A DNA stretch of 64,000 nucleotides, taken from NCBI RefSeq assembly GCF_902706095.1, contig NZ_CACSJP010000011.1, forward strand, positions 1 to 64,000, given 5' to 3'. The stretch comes from Rhizobium sp. 18065. GTDB lineage: Bacteria; Pseudomonadota; Alphaproteobacteria; Rhizobiales; Rhizobiaceae. Positions 34,766 through 43,361 of this stretch are shown here, in pieces. Numbering within the stretch: the stretch's first letter is position 1; every line of letters starts with the position of its first letter. A program made the position numbers and the translations under genes. Below the pieces are notes generated by a model. It saw only the letters and a list, made by a program, of their open reading frames with translations, was not told the DNA's origin and searched no databases.

Positions 34766-36673
34766 ATGATAGCAGCTTTCCGTTTCCTCCGGGAATTCTT
34801 CTCTGTCCCACGTGGGCAACCTGAGCTCATGCAGGCACAGTACCGCGCATTTTCCAAGCAGATCCCGCTGATGTATTTCATCCTTCTGACGAATACCTGG
34901 ATTCTGTGTGGCAGTGTTTATTCCTCTGCACCGATCGAGCTCAGTATCTATTTTCCAATGGTGCTGACTGCGGTCTGCGTATTCCGGATTGCGAGCTGGT
35001 GGCGTTCGCGAGGGAAATCGACCACGGACGATCATGTCGCCCGGGCATTGAACAGGACCAACAGGCTGGCCGCTGTGATTGCGATCGCCTTCACAACCTG
35101 GTCGATATCGCTATTTCCCTATGGCGGACCATTGCAACAGGCACATGTCGCTTTCTATATGGCCATAACGGTCGTCGGTTGCATATTTTGTCTGATGCAC
35201 CTTCGGTCGGCAGCGTTCATTGTCGCCCTGATTGTTAACATTGGCTTCATCGCTTTTTTTGCCACGTCCGGGGAACCGGTTTTTATCGCGACGGCAGCAA
35301 ACATCGCTTTGGTCTCGGTCACCATGCTGATCATGCTGCTGATCTATTATCGCGACTTTACGGATATGGTTCGGGCGCGGATCGAAAACCATCGCTTGGC
35401 AAATCTCGACCCGCTAACGAACCTGCCGAACCGACGCCGGTTCTTTTCCGAACTCGTGGAAGCATTCGCGACCGCGACGACGAACGGCGATGGACTCGCC
35501 GTGGCCGTTGTGGACCTCGACGGCTTCAAGCCCGTCAACGACACATATGGACATGTCGTTGGCGATGAGCTCCTGATCGCCGTCGGCGACAGGCTTGGCG
35601 CGCTGTGCAAGTCGATCTTCGTTGCCCGGCTTGGCGGTGATGAATTTGCCCTGATCCTGCGGGGGCGCGAACAGCACGAGCTCCTTGGATTCGGTAATCT
35701 CGTATGCGCGCGCCTGCGTGAGTCCTTTGCTCTCCCAAATGGTCATATGGTTCAGATCGCAGGGTCAATGGGGATCGCGACATTTCCCGAACACGACGGC
35801 GATGCGATGAAACTCTACGAGAAGGCTGACTACGCCCTCTATCACAGCAAACGAAACCGACGTGGGCAGGCCGTCGTCTTCACAAGTCGGCATGAGGAAG
35901 AACTGCGTCGGGACGCCGATATTCAACAGGCGTTGACGCGGGCTGATCTTGAGCACGAGCTGCAGGTCGTCTTTCAACCGATTTTCAGTCTTCGAAGCCG
36001 GCAGATTGTTGCCTATGAGGCTCTTGCACGGTGGCACAGCGCGGAGTTTGGTATAGTCTCACCTGCGCAGTTCATTCCGGTGGCAGAGCGCTGCGACCTC
36101 GTCCAGCAAATGACGCCCATATTGCTGCAAAAGGCCTTGGCGAATGCGGCCATATGGGACGACGACATTCGGATTTCATTCAATCTTTCCGCCAAGGACC
36201 TGACCTCTTCGGAAGGTGTTTTGCGCCTCATCGCGACCATTAACGACAGCGGCGTTTCTCCTGCCCGGATTGACTTGGAGATTACCGAGACATCCATTTT
36301 GCAGGACATCGAGCGGGTTCATCTCTATGCTCGCATGCTGAGGGACCTGGGCTGCGGTATTTCGCTCGACGATTTTGGAACCGGTTTCTCCAGCCTCAGC
36401 CAGCTTCATTCATTGCCGCTGACCAAAATCAAGATCGACCGGAGTTTCGTCAGCGATCTGCATCGCAAACCGGCGAGCTACAAGATTGTCAAATCGATGC
36501 TCGCGCTGGCACGCGATATGGGTCTCGGCTGCATTGTGGAGGGCGTTGAAAGCGCCGAAGAGACCGCCGCCCTGACGGAAATGGGCTGCGACCACGTGCA
36601 AGGCTATTATTTTGGGCGGCCAGCTGCAAAAATCGAGGCTCCCGGCCAGATAGCACGCAGGGCAACGTCCTGA
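34766..36673 (+). CDS. GGDEF-EAL c-di-GMP signalling protein with N-terminal membrane domain
   Basis: About 635 residues. The N-terminal half holds about six hydrophobic segments (for example IPLMYFILLTNTWILCGSV and IALVSVTMLIMLLIYY). The GGDEF domain has the intact motif LGGDEFALIL and the lead-in LDPLTNLPNRR. The EAL domain has VVFQPIFSLRSRQIVAYEALARW, SLDDFGTGFSS and KIKIDRSF. Both catalytic motifs appear complete, so it may make or break c-di-GMP. The RxxD inhibitory site is not visible in its usual place. The start is uncertain between TTG 34745 and ATG 34766. Confidence 0.88.
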   Translation: MIAAFRFLREFFSVPRGQPELMQAQYRAFSKQIPLMYFILLTNTWILCGSVYSSAPIELSIYFPMVLTAVCVFRIASWWRSRGKSTTDDHVARALNRTNRLAAVIAIAFTTWSISLFPYGGPLQQAHVAFYMAITVVGCIFCLMHLRSAAFIVALIVNIGFIAFFATSGEPVFIATAANIALVSVTMLIMLLIYYRDFTDMVRARIENHRLANLDPLTNLPNRRRFFSELVEAFATATTNGDGLAVAVVDLDGFKPVNDTYGHVVGDELLIAVGDRLGALCKSIFVARLGGDEFALILRGREQHELLGFGNLVCARLRESFALPNGHMVQIAGSMGIATFPEHDGDAMKLYEKADYALYHSKRNRRGQAVVFTSRHEEELRRDADIQQALTRADLEHELQVVFQPIFSLRSRQIVAYEALARWHSAEFGIVSPAQFIPVAERCDLVQQMTPILLQKALANAAIWDDDIRISFNLSAKDLTSSEGVLRLIATINDSGVSPARIDLEITETSILQDIERVHLYARMLRDLGCGISLDDFGTGFSSLSQLHSLPLTKIKIDRSFVSDLHRKPASYKIVKSMLALARDMGLGCIVEGVESAEETAALTEMGCDHVQGYYFGRPAAKIEAPGQIARRATS

Positions 36674-36747
36674 GGGCGCATTCGCACCGACAAACGGATC
36701 CGTCATGCCTTGACGAGCCGTCTCCGCGGTTATCGCTTTTGAGCGAC

Positions 36748-36771
36748 TGCCCCCACCTCTTGGCGGGGGCA
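36748..36771 (-). terminator. Terminator downstream of DUF736 copy 1
   Basis: A strong stem (TGCCCCC / GGGGGCA plus two inner G-C pairs and a 4-base loop) lies 10 bases past the DUF736 stop. The T-run is weak. Confidence 0.55.
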
Positions 36772-36780
36772 TTTGTGTGC

Positions 36781-37089
36781 TCAGTCCCGGTTCGGCCGGG
36801 ACCAGATAAGCGACCGGCCATCCTCGTTTTCGACTTCGATCAGGGTAGCGTAGATCGGAGCGGGGAAGCTCGGATCGTCCAGCTTGACCGAGAGATAGTC
36901 GCGGCCTTCGTTCGAGGTCTTCTTCCAGGCGGCGCCAAACTCGACATTGCCGGCAAGGATGCGGAAGTCGGGGCCTTTGTCGGAGACGCGCTCGACGGAG
37001 CATATGCTGGCCTTGACGTTGAGGTTGAGGGTTTTGATGGTGCCGGTGAAGCCGTTGCCCGAAGCGGTGAAAGAGCCGATTGTTGCCAT
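36781..37089 (-). CDS. DUF736 family protein, copy 1
   Basis: A 102-residue protein of the DUF736 family, common and often multicopy on rhizobial plasmids and of unknown function. It begins MATIGSFTASGNGFTGTIKT and ends DGRSLIWSRPNRD, both family hallmarks. It differs from copies 2 and 3 at many positions, so it is the most diverged intact copy. The gene has the same type of GC-rich leader as the other copies. The start is fixed by the conserved N-terminus. Confidence 0.85.
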   Translation of the reverse strand: MATIGSFTASGNGFTGTIKTLNLNVKASICSVERVSDKGPDFRILAGNVEFGAAWKKTSNEGRDYLSVKLDDPSFPAPIYATLIEVENEDGRSLIWSRPNRD

Positions 37090-37741
37090 TGTTGTGTTCC
37101 TTATCTGTATTTCGGGCCGCGCCCATCGCGGTCTCGATGGCTGTCGACCAGACGGCAGACGATCGGCCTGCACCCGCCCCGGATCCTCGCTGCATCTTCG
37201 CGGCGCGGTGGGCTCTGGGCCGCAACGTGAGTGGAGGACGGCCAGGGAGAGGCTTTCTTGACTCGAGAGGAATGGCGGCATTGCCGGCAGGGGAAGAAAA
37301 CGAGCCGGCCGTTGCGGACGCCGGGCGAGCCGGGATTTTCCCTGCGATCTGCAGTCAGACATGCCCCATCGAGACCGCGGTGGGTGTGCCAGTTCCAGAT
37401 CTAAGAGGAAAACGGTGGTGGCGATAATCGGCTGCTATGCGGAAAAGGCGGCATGCAACTGGTCCGGACATGGGCGTTAAGACATCCATAAGCCGAGTGT
37501 GCTCTCGCCGAATGGCACCTTTGAATTCTATCCCAAGAGAAAGAAGATCGGCCTGGGCTTGGCAAAGGCGATGGCGGCCAATCTCGCTGGACAATCGTAT
37601 ATACCGGAAGAGAGACTACTTGGTCCGCAAGCACCGGGAGTTTGCAGTCGCAGTCAATATCCCTGGCATCGCTCCTTGCCGCAACATTGATGCAAAACTG
37701 GCCGCACCCGTGCGGGTGCAACCAGCAAAGCTCAACTTGTA
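37090..37741. other. Leader of DUF736 copy 1 and gene-free stretch
   Basis: Bases 37090-37260 resemble the leaders of the other DUF736 genes (GGGCCGCGCCC..CGCGG..CTCGATGGCTG and GGCCGCAACG..GTGGAGGACGGC). Beyond about 37400 I see only short unconvincing frames. Confidence 0.45.
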
Positions 37742-38158
37742 TCAATCGAGCAGGTCTGCGGGAACATTGCCGCCGTTTTCCGACAATTTCTTGATGACAG
37801 CTTTGTGCAACCACACGTTCATGGTTGCGGAATCGGACGCGTCCCCCGAATAGCCAAGCTCGGAGGCAAGCTCCTTACGGGCACCCAGGCTGCTATCGAG
37901 TTGCAACGCCTTCATCAGGTCCACGATCGAGTGCTTCCAGTCGAGCTTCTGCCCGCTCGCCTTTACCGCCTGATCAAGGACGAAACTTACGTCAACCGCC
38001 GCGCCCACAGGATTTGTGAAAGCCTCGGCAGCCGTGGTTGCTGTCGTCGTCGGATTGGTTTCGGTGGTCGTTGCGGACTTTTCTTCTGCCGGTGTAGGCA
38101 GCGTTTCGGCTTTAGCTTCGCCGAATATGGCGTTCTTGATGGAATCGAATATGCCCAT
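37742..38158 (-). CDS. DUF3597 family protein
   Basis: A 138-residue protein. It begins MGIFDSIKNAIFGEAKAE, continues through a Thr/Ala-rich linker, and ends in the conserved domain VSFVLDQAVKASGQKLDWKH..SIVDLMKALQLDSSLGARKEL..ELGYSGD and NVWLHKAVIKKLSENGG. This matches DUF3597, a soluble LysM-associated family of unknown role. I chose 38158 because AGGGAGAG precedes it and MGIF is the family N-terminus; the frame is open to 38272. Confidence 0.8.
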   Translation of the reverse strand: MGIFDSIKNAIFGEAKAETLPTPAEEKSATTTETNPTTTATTAAEAFTNPVGAAVDVSFVLDQAVKASGQKLDWKHSIVDLMKALQLDSSLGARKELASELGYSGDASDSATMNVWLHKAVIKKLSENGGNVPADLLD

Positions 38159-38390
38159 TTGAGCTCTCCCTGTAAGCGAATCTACTGGATCTTCGTCGTT
38201 CAGCTTTCGGATGGTTACGGAAGTTTTAGGACCGTCCAATCCGGTTGTCGCTTGAATGAACATAGAAGACAAGGCGCGCCGGGAAAGCCCGCCTTTTTTT
38301 TCAGCCGCAGGAGATAGGAACCGAACAGGGTTAATCGTTGACCTGGAAAGAGCGCCGCATTTTGGCAGAGGCGATTGCTCGCTCAGTCCC

Positions 38391-38640
38391 GGTTAGGCCG
38401 GGACCAGATGTTGCGAGAGGCCATCTCGATCAGGGTGGCGTAGATCGGAGCGGAAATGCTCGGATTGTCCGCTTGACCCGAGATGTCGCGACTTTTGCTC
38501 GACGTCTTCTCCCAGGAAGGGCCGAATCCGACATTGCCTGCGAGGATGCGCAAGCGGGGCCTTTGATGCAGGCGCGCTCGACGCGGATGCTGACCTTGAG
38601 GCTCGGGAGCTCTTCGACCTCAATGAGAAAAAGCAAAAAA
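38391..38640 (-). pseudogene. Decayed DUF736 copy
   Basis: The minus strand retains the family end (RPNRD followed by a stop region) and pieces resembling AEISIPPL, the FLAGNVGFGP area and a Val-Lys-Ile segment, but with deletions and frameshifts against the intact copies. It shows that DUF736 genes duplicate and decay on this plasmid. No open frame covers it. Confidence 0.65.
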
Positions 38641-39487
38641 GAAGAGCATCGGAGAAATCAGCATAGCGCCACCCGGAGGGTGGGATTTCGGGAATTCTCG
38701 ATACGGTTTATCCGGTAGAAGCGCAGACGCAGGAGCCTTAGCATAGCGCCGCGCAAGCGGAAGGCGGGACCGACTGCGCCCGGCTAAACCGTTCCGCTTT
38801 TCTTTGGCGGCCGTCATCCGCGCCGACAACATCTAAATATCAACACGAAGAAGTGGGGCTTCCTTACCCTCTCCGATAAGCCGTGTTCACGCCGCCCGAC
38901 GATCGGCAGAGAAGTGGCAGCACCAGTCATTGGCTGAAACGACGGGCCACAGGCCGCGCGAATTCGCCTCCGGCAGGGATACCGCGACAGTCAGCGCGTT
39001 GAGGCGCGCGGGAGGATCGTTACCGGCAGGCCGAACCCGCTTGCGGGTTCGGTGAGCAGAGCGAATAGAGCCGATCGCCACAGGCGACCCGGCCCAACCT
39101 TCTTCCGTGTTTCTCTCAGGCCATCGATCGCAATCAAATGATTTAAATGTGTCGATTGGCACGCTACCGGATGTCGGCGCTTCCTCACATGGGCACGCAT
39201 CAATCCCATCTTTTCGTCGAATGCCAGGATGGCGTGAAGAACATGGCGCGCAACTGTGCCATGACCATGGATTTAGTTCTTCGAGGTGGCCGCCTGGCGC
39301 CACGCAGGGGCCGGATTGATGCCCGAATAGATGAACGCAAATCATTCCGGGCCGAACAAATACCCGTACGTCTGTTCCTCGATCTTCTTCGCCTGCCACG
39401 ATCACACGGCTCTCAACCCAGGTCGCAATCCAAGCCAGCGCTGATCGCGAGCGAAAAAAGGGGCGCCGAAGCGGCCCGTTACACCCC
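38641..39487. other. Gene-free, probably decayed stretch
   Basis: No frame looks convincing on either strand. The word GCATAGCGCC occurs twice (about 38662 and 38741) before a short inverted segment. A 172-codon minus-strand frame (38887-39405) has no motif or ribosome binding site. Confidence 0.35.
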
Positions 39488-39661
39488 TCATCGCCGCCGG
39501 TTCCAGTCGGTCTCGAAGCTGACTTCGAATTCGACGAAGAACGGGACCTTGACCGCGAGCTTCACGCCGAGCTTGCCCTTGCGGAAGAAGTGACACATCA
39601 CCTTGCCGAGATCGCGGAGGCGGCGGCCAGTGGCGCTGAGATATTGGGCGAGTTGTCGCAT
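39488..39661 (-). CDS. Small basic hypothetical protein
   Basis: A 57-residue protein: MRQLAQYLSATGRRLRDLG, then KVMCHFFRKGKLGVKLAV and KVPFFVEFEVSFETDW. GAAAGGAC lies 7 bases upstream of the ATG at 39661. I recall similar short proteins near DUF736 genes on rhizobial plasmids, without known function. The C-terminal part alternates hydrophobic and charged residues as in a beta hairpin. Confidence 0.6.
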   Translation of the reverse strand: MRQLAQYLSATGRRLRDLGKVMCHFFRKGKLGVKLAVKVPFFVEFEVSFETDWNRRR

Positions 39662-40015
39662 GATGGTGTCCTTTCGATAAGCTGTCATCGCGGGGTGTGA
39701 CATGCAGACCGGAAAGGCGTGCCGCACCGAACGACCGCAGCGCATGCGGAGGACCTGACGGCGCCTGAATTATGCCTCGCGAGGAAGCCGAAACGCGGCG
39801 GGGAAAATTCTGGCGGCGGCAGGTTACGGCGCGACGCCGGCCTGCAACATCCCCGATGCCGATGACAGGGCGTCGAAAGGAGAATGCGGGAACACGCCAG
39901 AGCTTCGGCCAAGGTATGATGCGTAACCGGCAAGAAATCCCACGAAGCGGAGCTGCGAGCACGGGGCGCCGGTCGATCCGGAGTGTCGTGCTTGGCGACA
40001 AGGCAAAAGCCTCCC
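39662..40015. other. Stretch without a recognisable gene
   Basis: Only overlapping short frames without motif or ribosome binding site. It may contain the promoter for the 57-residue gene. Confidence 0.35.
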
Positions 40016-40183
40016 TCAAAAGGGACGCTCAGCGCTGACGCGGCCTTCGTCTTCGGCGGCGAGGATCTCGCGCTCGGCCAGCGCCTGTTCGAGTTCGGCT
40101 TCGATCTGGCGGCGTTCGTCGGGATGGGCATTGCCCAGCTCGGCCTTGAGTTCGAGGATCGTGCGGTCGAGTTCGTTGGTCAT
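40016..40183 (-). CDS. Tiny charged helical protein
   Basis: A 55-residue protein, below common length cut-offs: MTNELDRTILELKAELGNAH, then PDERRQIEAELEQALAEREI and an acidic end. It should form one long amphipathic helix pair. AAGGAGACGACG precedes the ATG at 40183, a clear ribosome binding site. Composition and codon regularity favour a real gene; function unknown. Confidence 0.55.
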   Translation of the reverse strand: MTNELDRTILELKAELGNAHPDERRQIEAELEQALAEREILAAEDEGRVSAERPF

Positions 40184-40473
40184 CGTCGTCTCCTTGACGT
40201 TTGTGAAAGATGACGGCCGCGGTCATGGCGAGATGGAGGGGTCAAGGATCGCGATAGCGACCGGCGGAGCTGGCGAGTGGGGGAGCCGATTTTGTCGCAG
40301 CGCAGGGAACCGGAGCGGAGACAAAATTGGGGGATGACCACTCGTCCTTCGAGGCCTCGATGCCGCCATGGCACACTCGGTCGAACTGATCAGACATTTG
40401 GGTTCGGTTTGGCAGCATAAAGCCAGGACGGGGTTCGATACCCGGTCCTGGCTTCAAAGAAAGCGTGAGAAGA

Positions 40474-40496
40474 GGCCCCGCCTTGGTGGCGGGGCC
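40474..40496 (-). terminator. Terminator downstream of DUF736 copy 2
   Basis: Perfect 9-bp stem GGCCCCGCC / GGCGGGGCC with loop TTGGT, followed on the minus strand by TCTTCTC. A second hairpin (AGCCAGGAC 40421-40429 / GTCCTGGCT 40445-40453) follows. Confidence 0.75.
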
Positions 40497-40509
40497 GGCT
40501 GTTGGGACC

Positions 40510-40821
40510 TCAGTCCCGGTTCGGGCGGGACCAGATCAGCTGGTAGCCGTCCTCGCCTTCGACTTCGGCGAGCGTTGCGTAGATCGGAGCCGGGAAGCTC
40601 GGATCATCCAACTTGACCGAGAGGTAGTCGCGGTCGGTTTGCTCGGAGCGCTTCTGCCAGGCGGCGCCCAGCTCGACATTGCCGGCGTAGATGCGGAAGT
40701 GCGGTCCCTTGTCGGAGGGGTTCTCGACGCGGGCGATGCGAGCCTTGACGTTGAGAGCCAGCGTGCGGATCGAGCCGGTGAAGCCGGTCTCAGAGGAGGT
40801 GAAGGTGCCGATGGTCGCCAT
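40510..40821 (-). CDS. DUF736 family protein, copy 2
   Basis: A 103-residue protein: MATIGTFTSSETGFTGSIRT, a middle part with HFRIYAGNVELGAAWQKRSEQ and DRDYLSVKLDDPSFPAPIYA, ending GYQLIWSRPNRD. It is nearly identical to copy 3, so the duplication is recent. Family function is unknown. The start is fixed by the conserved N-terminus and GAAAGGAAC upstream. Confidence 0.88.
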   Translation of the reverse strand: MATIGTFTSSETGFTGSIRTLALNVKARIARVENPSDKGPHFRIYAGNVELGAAWQKRSEQTDRDYLSVKLDDPSFPAPIYATLAEVEGEDGYQLIWSRPNRD

Positions 40822-41554
40822 TGTGATGTTCCTTTCGCTTGGTTTCGGGCCGCGCCCTTCGCGGCCTCGATGGCTGTCGCAAGGATCGGGGACGATCGGA
40901 CCGCACCCATAGGGGCCGCAATGCAATGGAGGGCGGCCGGGAGAAGCTTTGTTGCTTCGCGAGGAATGGCAGCCCAGCTGCCAGGGGAAGAAAGTGGCGG
41001 ATGGCCGTTGCGGGAAGACGATCGAGGCAAAGCCGTTCTTCGATCAGACATGCCTCATCGAGCCCGTAGAAGAGTCGGCAACAATAACGTGAAGGGAACT
41101 GACAGTGCCGATTGACATATCGTCGATGGCGGCCGCGAATTCGGCTGAGTGTTGGTCCGCCAGTCACCCTGCTGTTCAGCCCAGGCTCTACCGGACGCCG
41201 CGCCCCGCTCCATGAGGCGTCGGATGTCTTTCACATCCAATGCTCGCGGATGGTCATTGACTGTATTTCGGGCCGTGGCCACGGCCGCTTCCATCACGGT
41301 CACTCTCCCGCGTTCACGCGCAAGTTCAACGCCCGACCGTTAAGTCCGGCAAGTCGTCGAGCAAGATGCGCTCGGGCTCGATCTTGTGTTCCAGAAGTCG
41401 CGATGAGGTTGCCGGTATCCATTAAGCCATCCATTTCCACCCGATACGTGGGCCTGCGGACTAGGGTATCGGGAAAATGATGGAATTGCCTTTGGACCAT
41501 TGACATCGCTTGCTGTGGAACAAATGCTTCATCGCCCTACAGAGGAGAACACTG
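40822..41554. other. Leader of DUF736 copy 2 and gene-poor stretch
   Basis: Bases 40822-40945 are the repeated leader. Farther out, a minus-strand frame 41055-41294 (79 residues, MEAAVATARNTVNDHPRALD, then VKDIRRLMERGAASGRAWAE) has a fair ribosome binding site and may be a small gene. Nothing else is convincing. Confidence 0.4.
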
Positions 41555-41959
41555 ATGGCCGATGAGACGACCACCGAGAATGCCGGTAATGACGTCGTGA
41601 CTGAAACACAGATTGCGCCCGCAGCTGTTAAAAAGACCCGTGCTCCAAGACGCTCAAAGGCCGAGATCGAAGCCGCAGCCGCGGTCAAATCTGCAGGGAA
41701 AGAAAAGCCGGCGAAAGCCCCAAGGGCGAAGCAAGTCTTCAGGGGTATCGCCGCCAAATCAAAAAAATCGGTTGGCGAGCCTGCAATGATATCGCGGGCA
41801 AATCGCGCACAGGAGCCCAGCGGCTCTTCGAGCGAAATCTTGGACGATATTGCGACTCTCATTGAGCTTGAAGAAGAGAACAAGCGTCTTCGCAAACAGC
41901 TTTCTGACAAGCTGCGCGCCGAAAATGCTGACCTGCGCAAGCGCTTGGGGACAAGCTGA
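41555..41959 (+). CDS. SyrB-like regulator
   Basis: A 134-residue protein with a Lys/Ala/Pro-rich, histone-like N-terminal part (KKTRAPRRSKAEIEAAAAVK) and a short C-terminal coiled coil LIELEEENKRLRKQLSDKLR followed by AENADLRKRLG. This matches the SyrB family first described in Sinorhizobium meliloti as a repressor of symbiosis-related genes. The start at 41555 has GAGGAG upstream. The long basic disordered segment suggests DNA binding; its target is unknown. Confidence 0.75.
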   Translation: MADETTTENAGNDVVTETQIAPAAVKKTRAPRRSKAEIEAAAAVKSAGKEKPAKAPRAKQVFRGIAAKSKKSVGEPAMISRANRAQEPSGSSSEILDDIATLIELEEENKRLRKQLSDKLRAENADLRKRLGTS

Positions 41960-42090
41960 CAGGAGCAGGCAGGTTATATCTCGCCAAGCGACCAGCCTGT
42001 CTCTGGACATGAAAGATCGACCGGGCTCCCGAAGGGCCCGGCATTGCAATCGCGACTTATCGGTCGCAGCTCGCGTGAGGCGTCGATCCG

Positions 42091-42687
42091 ATGAAAACAC
42101 CTTGGAGATTTTTGGCTGACCTGGTGTCACGTAAGCCCTCCATTGGTTCGACGGAGCCTGCAGGCTCGCAAGCGCCCGAGATGAAAACGCTTGAATATCA
42201 CCCGGAGAACAAACAGGCCGTTTCCACAGAGGTCAGAGGGAAACCGTCGGTTAAGGATACCGTGTCCGCGAGTTCCGAGCCGACCGTCGAGTCCCTGTCG
42301 TCGGGACAAACGGCGGACGCCAACGAAAAGAGCAGTCCATGCACAGAGGAAGCGGTCGTAACCCCAAAGACATATGACGATCCCGAGATGGCGTTAGCCG
42401 AGATCGCTCATGCCGATAAGGCGTCGTCCGATGCAAGACCCGGCAAATCCGCCTTGAAGCCGTCCAAAGCAAAGCGGGCAAAAGCGATCAAAGACAATGC
42501 CGCGCGGAAAAGGCCTGAGCCCGCCGCGTCGGAGACAGTGGAGCTGTGGCGAACGGCTCCCAAGACATTCCATGAGGAGATGGCAGAGCTTGATCTCGAT
42601 GTTGCAGGTTTGCGGCACCAGCTGGCCCGCAAGCTCACCCAACAGAATGCGCAGCTGAGGAAAATGCTGCAGCGTTTCGGGGACTGA
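42091..42687 (+). CDS. SyrB-associated disordered protein with C-terminal coiled coil
   Basis: A 198-residue protein with the N-terminus MKTPWRFLADLVSRKPSI, a long low-complexity region rich in Ser, Glu and Lys, and a C-terminal helix LDLDVAGLRHQLARKLTQQN followed by AQLRKMLQRFGD. The last part resembles the coiled coil of the SyrB-like protein 130 bases upstream, so the two may interact or share ancestry. I know no function. No strong ribosome binding site; GAGGCG lies 10 bases upstream. Confidence 0.6.
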   Translation: MKTPWRFLADLVSRKPSIGSTEPAGSQAPEMKTLEYHPENKQAVSTEVRGKPSVKDTVSASSEPTVESLSSGQTADANEKSSPCTEEAVVTPKTYDDPEMALAEIAHADKASSDARPGKSALKPSKAKRAKAIKDNAARKRPEPAASETVELWRTAPKTFHEEMAELDLDVAGLRHQLARKLTQQNAQLRKMLQRFGD

Positions 42688-42775
42688 CCTTCATCGACGA
42701 CCCAAGTCCTGCCGGCCATTTTCCTGGCGCAAAAACCCGACGCGGGTGCCGCGCCTGCCTCCAGCTGCGAGAAGA

Positions 42776-42798
42776 GGCTCCGCCTTGGTGGCGGGGCC
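42776..42798 (-). terminator. Terminator downstream of DUF736 copy 3
   Basis: Stem GGCTCCGCC / GGCGGGGCC with loop TTGGT, the counterpart of the hairpin at 40474-40496 with one G-T wobble. Confidence 0.7.
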
Positions 42799-42811
42799 GG
42801 CTGTTGCGACC

Positions 42812-43123
42812 TCAGGTCCGGTTCGAGCGGGACCAGATCAGCTGGTAGCCGTCCTCGCCTTCGACTTCGGAGAGCGTTGCGTAGATCGGAGCCGGGAAGC
42901 TCGGATCGTCCAGCTTGACAGAGAGATAATCGCGGTCGGTTTGCTCGGAGCGCTTCTGCCAGGCGGCGCCCAGCTCGACATTGCCGGCGTAGATGCGGAA
43001 GTGCGGTCCCTTGTCGGAGGGGTCCTCGACGCGGGCGATGCGAGCCTTGACGTTGAGAGCCAGCATGCGGATCGAGCCGGTGAAGCCGGCCTCCGAGGAG
43101 GTAAAGGTGCCGATGGTCGCCAT
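42812..43123 (-). CDS. DUF736 family protein, copy 3
   Basis: A 103-residue protein almost identical to copy 2: MATIGTFTSSEAGFTGSIRM at the start, while the end reads IWSRSNRT where the other copies have IWSRPNRD. The few differences and the identical leader indicate a recent segmental duplication. Family function is unknown. Confidence 0.88.
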   Translation of the reverse strand: MATIGTFTSSEAGFTGSIRMLALNVKARIARVEDPSDKGPHFRIYAGNVELGAAWQKRSEQTDRDYLSVKLDDPSFPAPIYATLSEVEGEDGYQLIWSRSNRT

Positions 43124-43361
43124 TGTGATGTTCCTTTCGTTGGTTTCGGGCCGCGCCCTTCGCGGCCTCGATGGCTGCCGCAAGGATCGGGACGATCGGA
43201 CCGCACCTGAAAGGCCGCAATGCAATGGAGGGCGGCTGGGAGAAGCTTCAAGGTCTGCCATAGCGGACCGTCATAACGTTCGATTGCGGGGATGGATTGT
43301 TGCCCGCAGCGCTTCGTCGCCGAGCAGGCGAGGATCAACAACCGGGAAGATGGAAACGACA

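Larger units (their letters stand above)
40466..40945. repeat. Direct repeat A, copy 1 (DUF736 copy 2 with flanks)
   Basis: A segment of about 480 bp holding a terminator, the DUF736 gene and its leader. It is nearly identical to 42768-43247 in the same orientation. Recombination between the two would delete the 2.3 kb carrying the SyrB-like pair. Confidence 0.8.
42768..43247. repeat. Direct repeat A, copy 2 (DUF736 copy 3 with flanks)
   Basis: Second copy of the repeat of about 480 bp, in the same orientation as 40466-40945. Differences are scattered single bases plus small indels in the leader. Confidence 0.8.

Noticed and set aside
38887..39405. Minus-strand frame of 172 codons
   Set aside because: Low-quality composition, no ribosome binding site and no recognisable domain in a region that looks decayed.
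40421..40453. tRNA-like hairpin with GGTTCGATACC
   Set aside because: The loop resembles a T-arm, but no acceptor, anticodon or D-arm can be drawn around it; more likely a second terminator hairpin.
40466..43247. Reading the DUF736 direct repeats as an insertion sequence pair
   Set aside because: There is no transposase and no terminal inverted repeats; the repeat is a duplicated gene with its leader and terminator.
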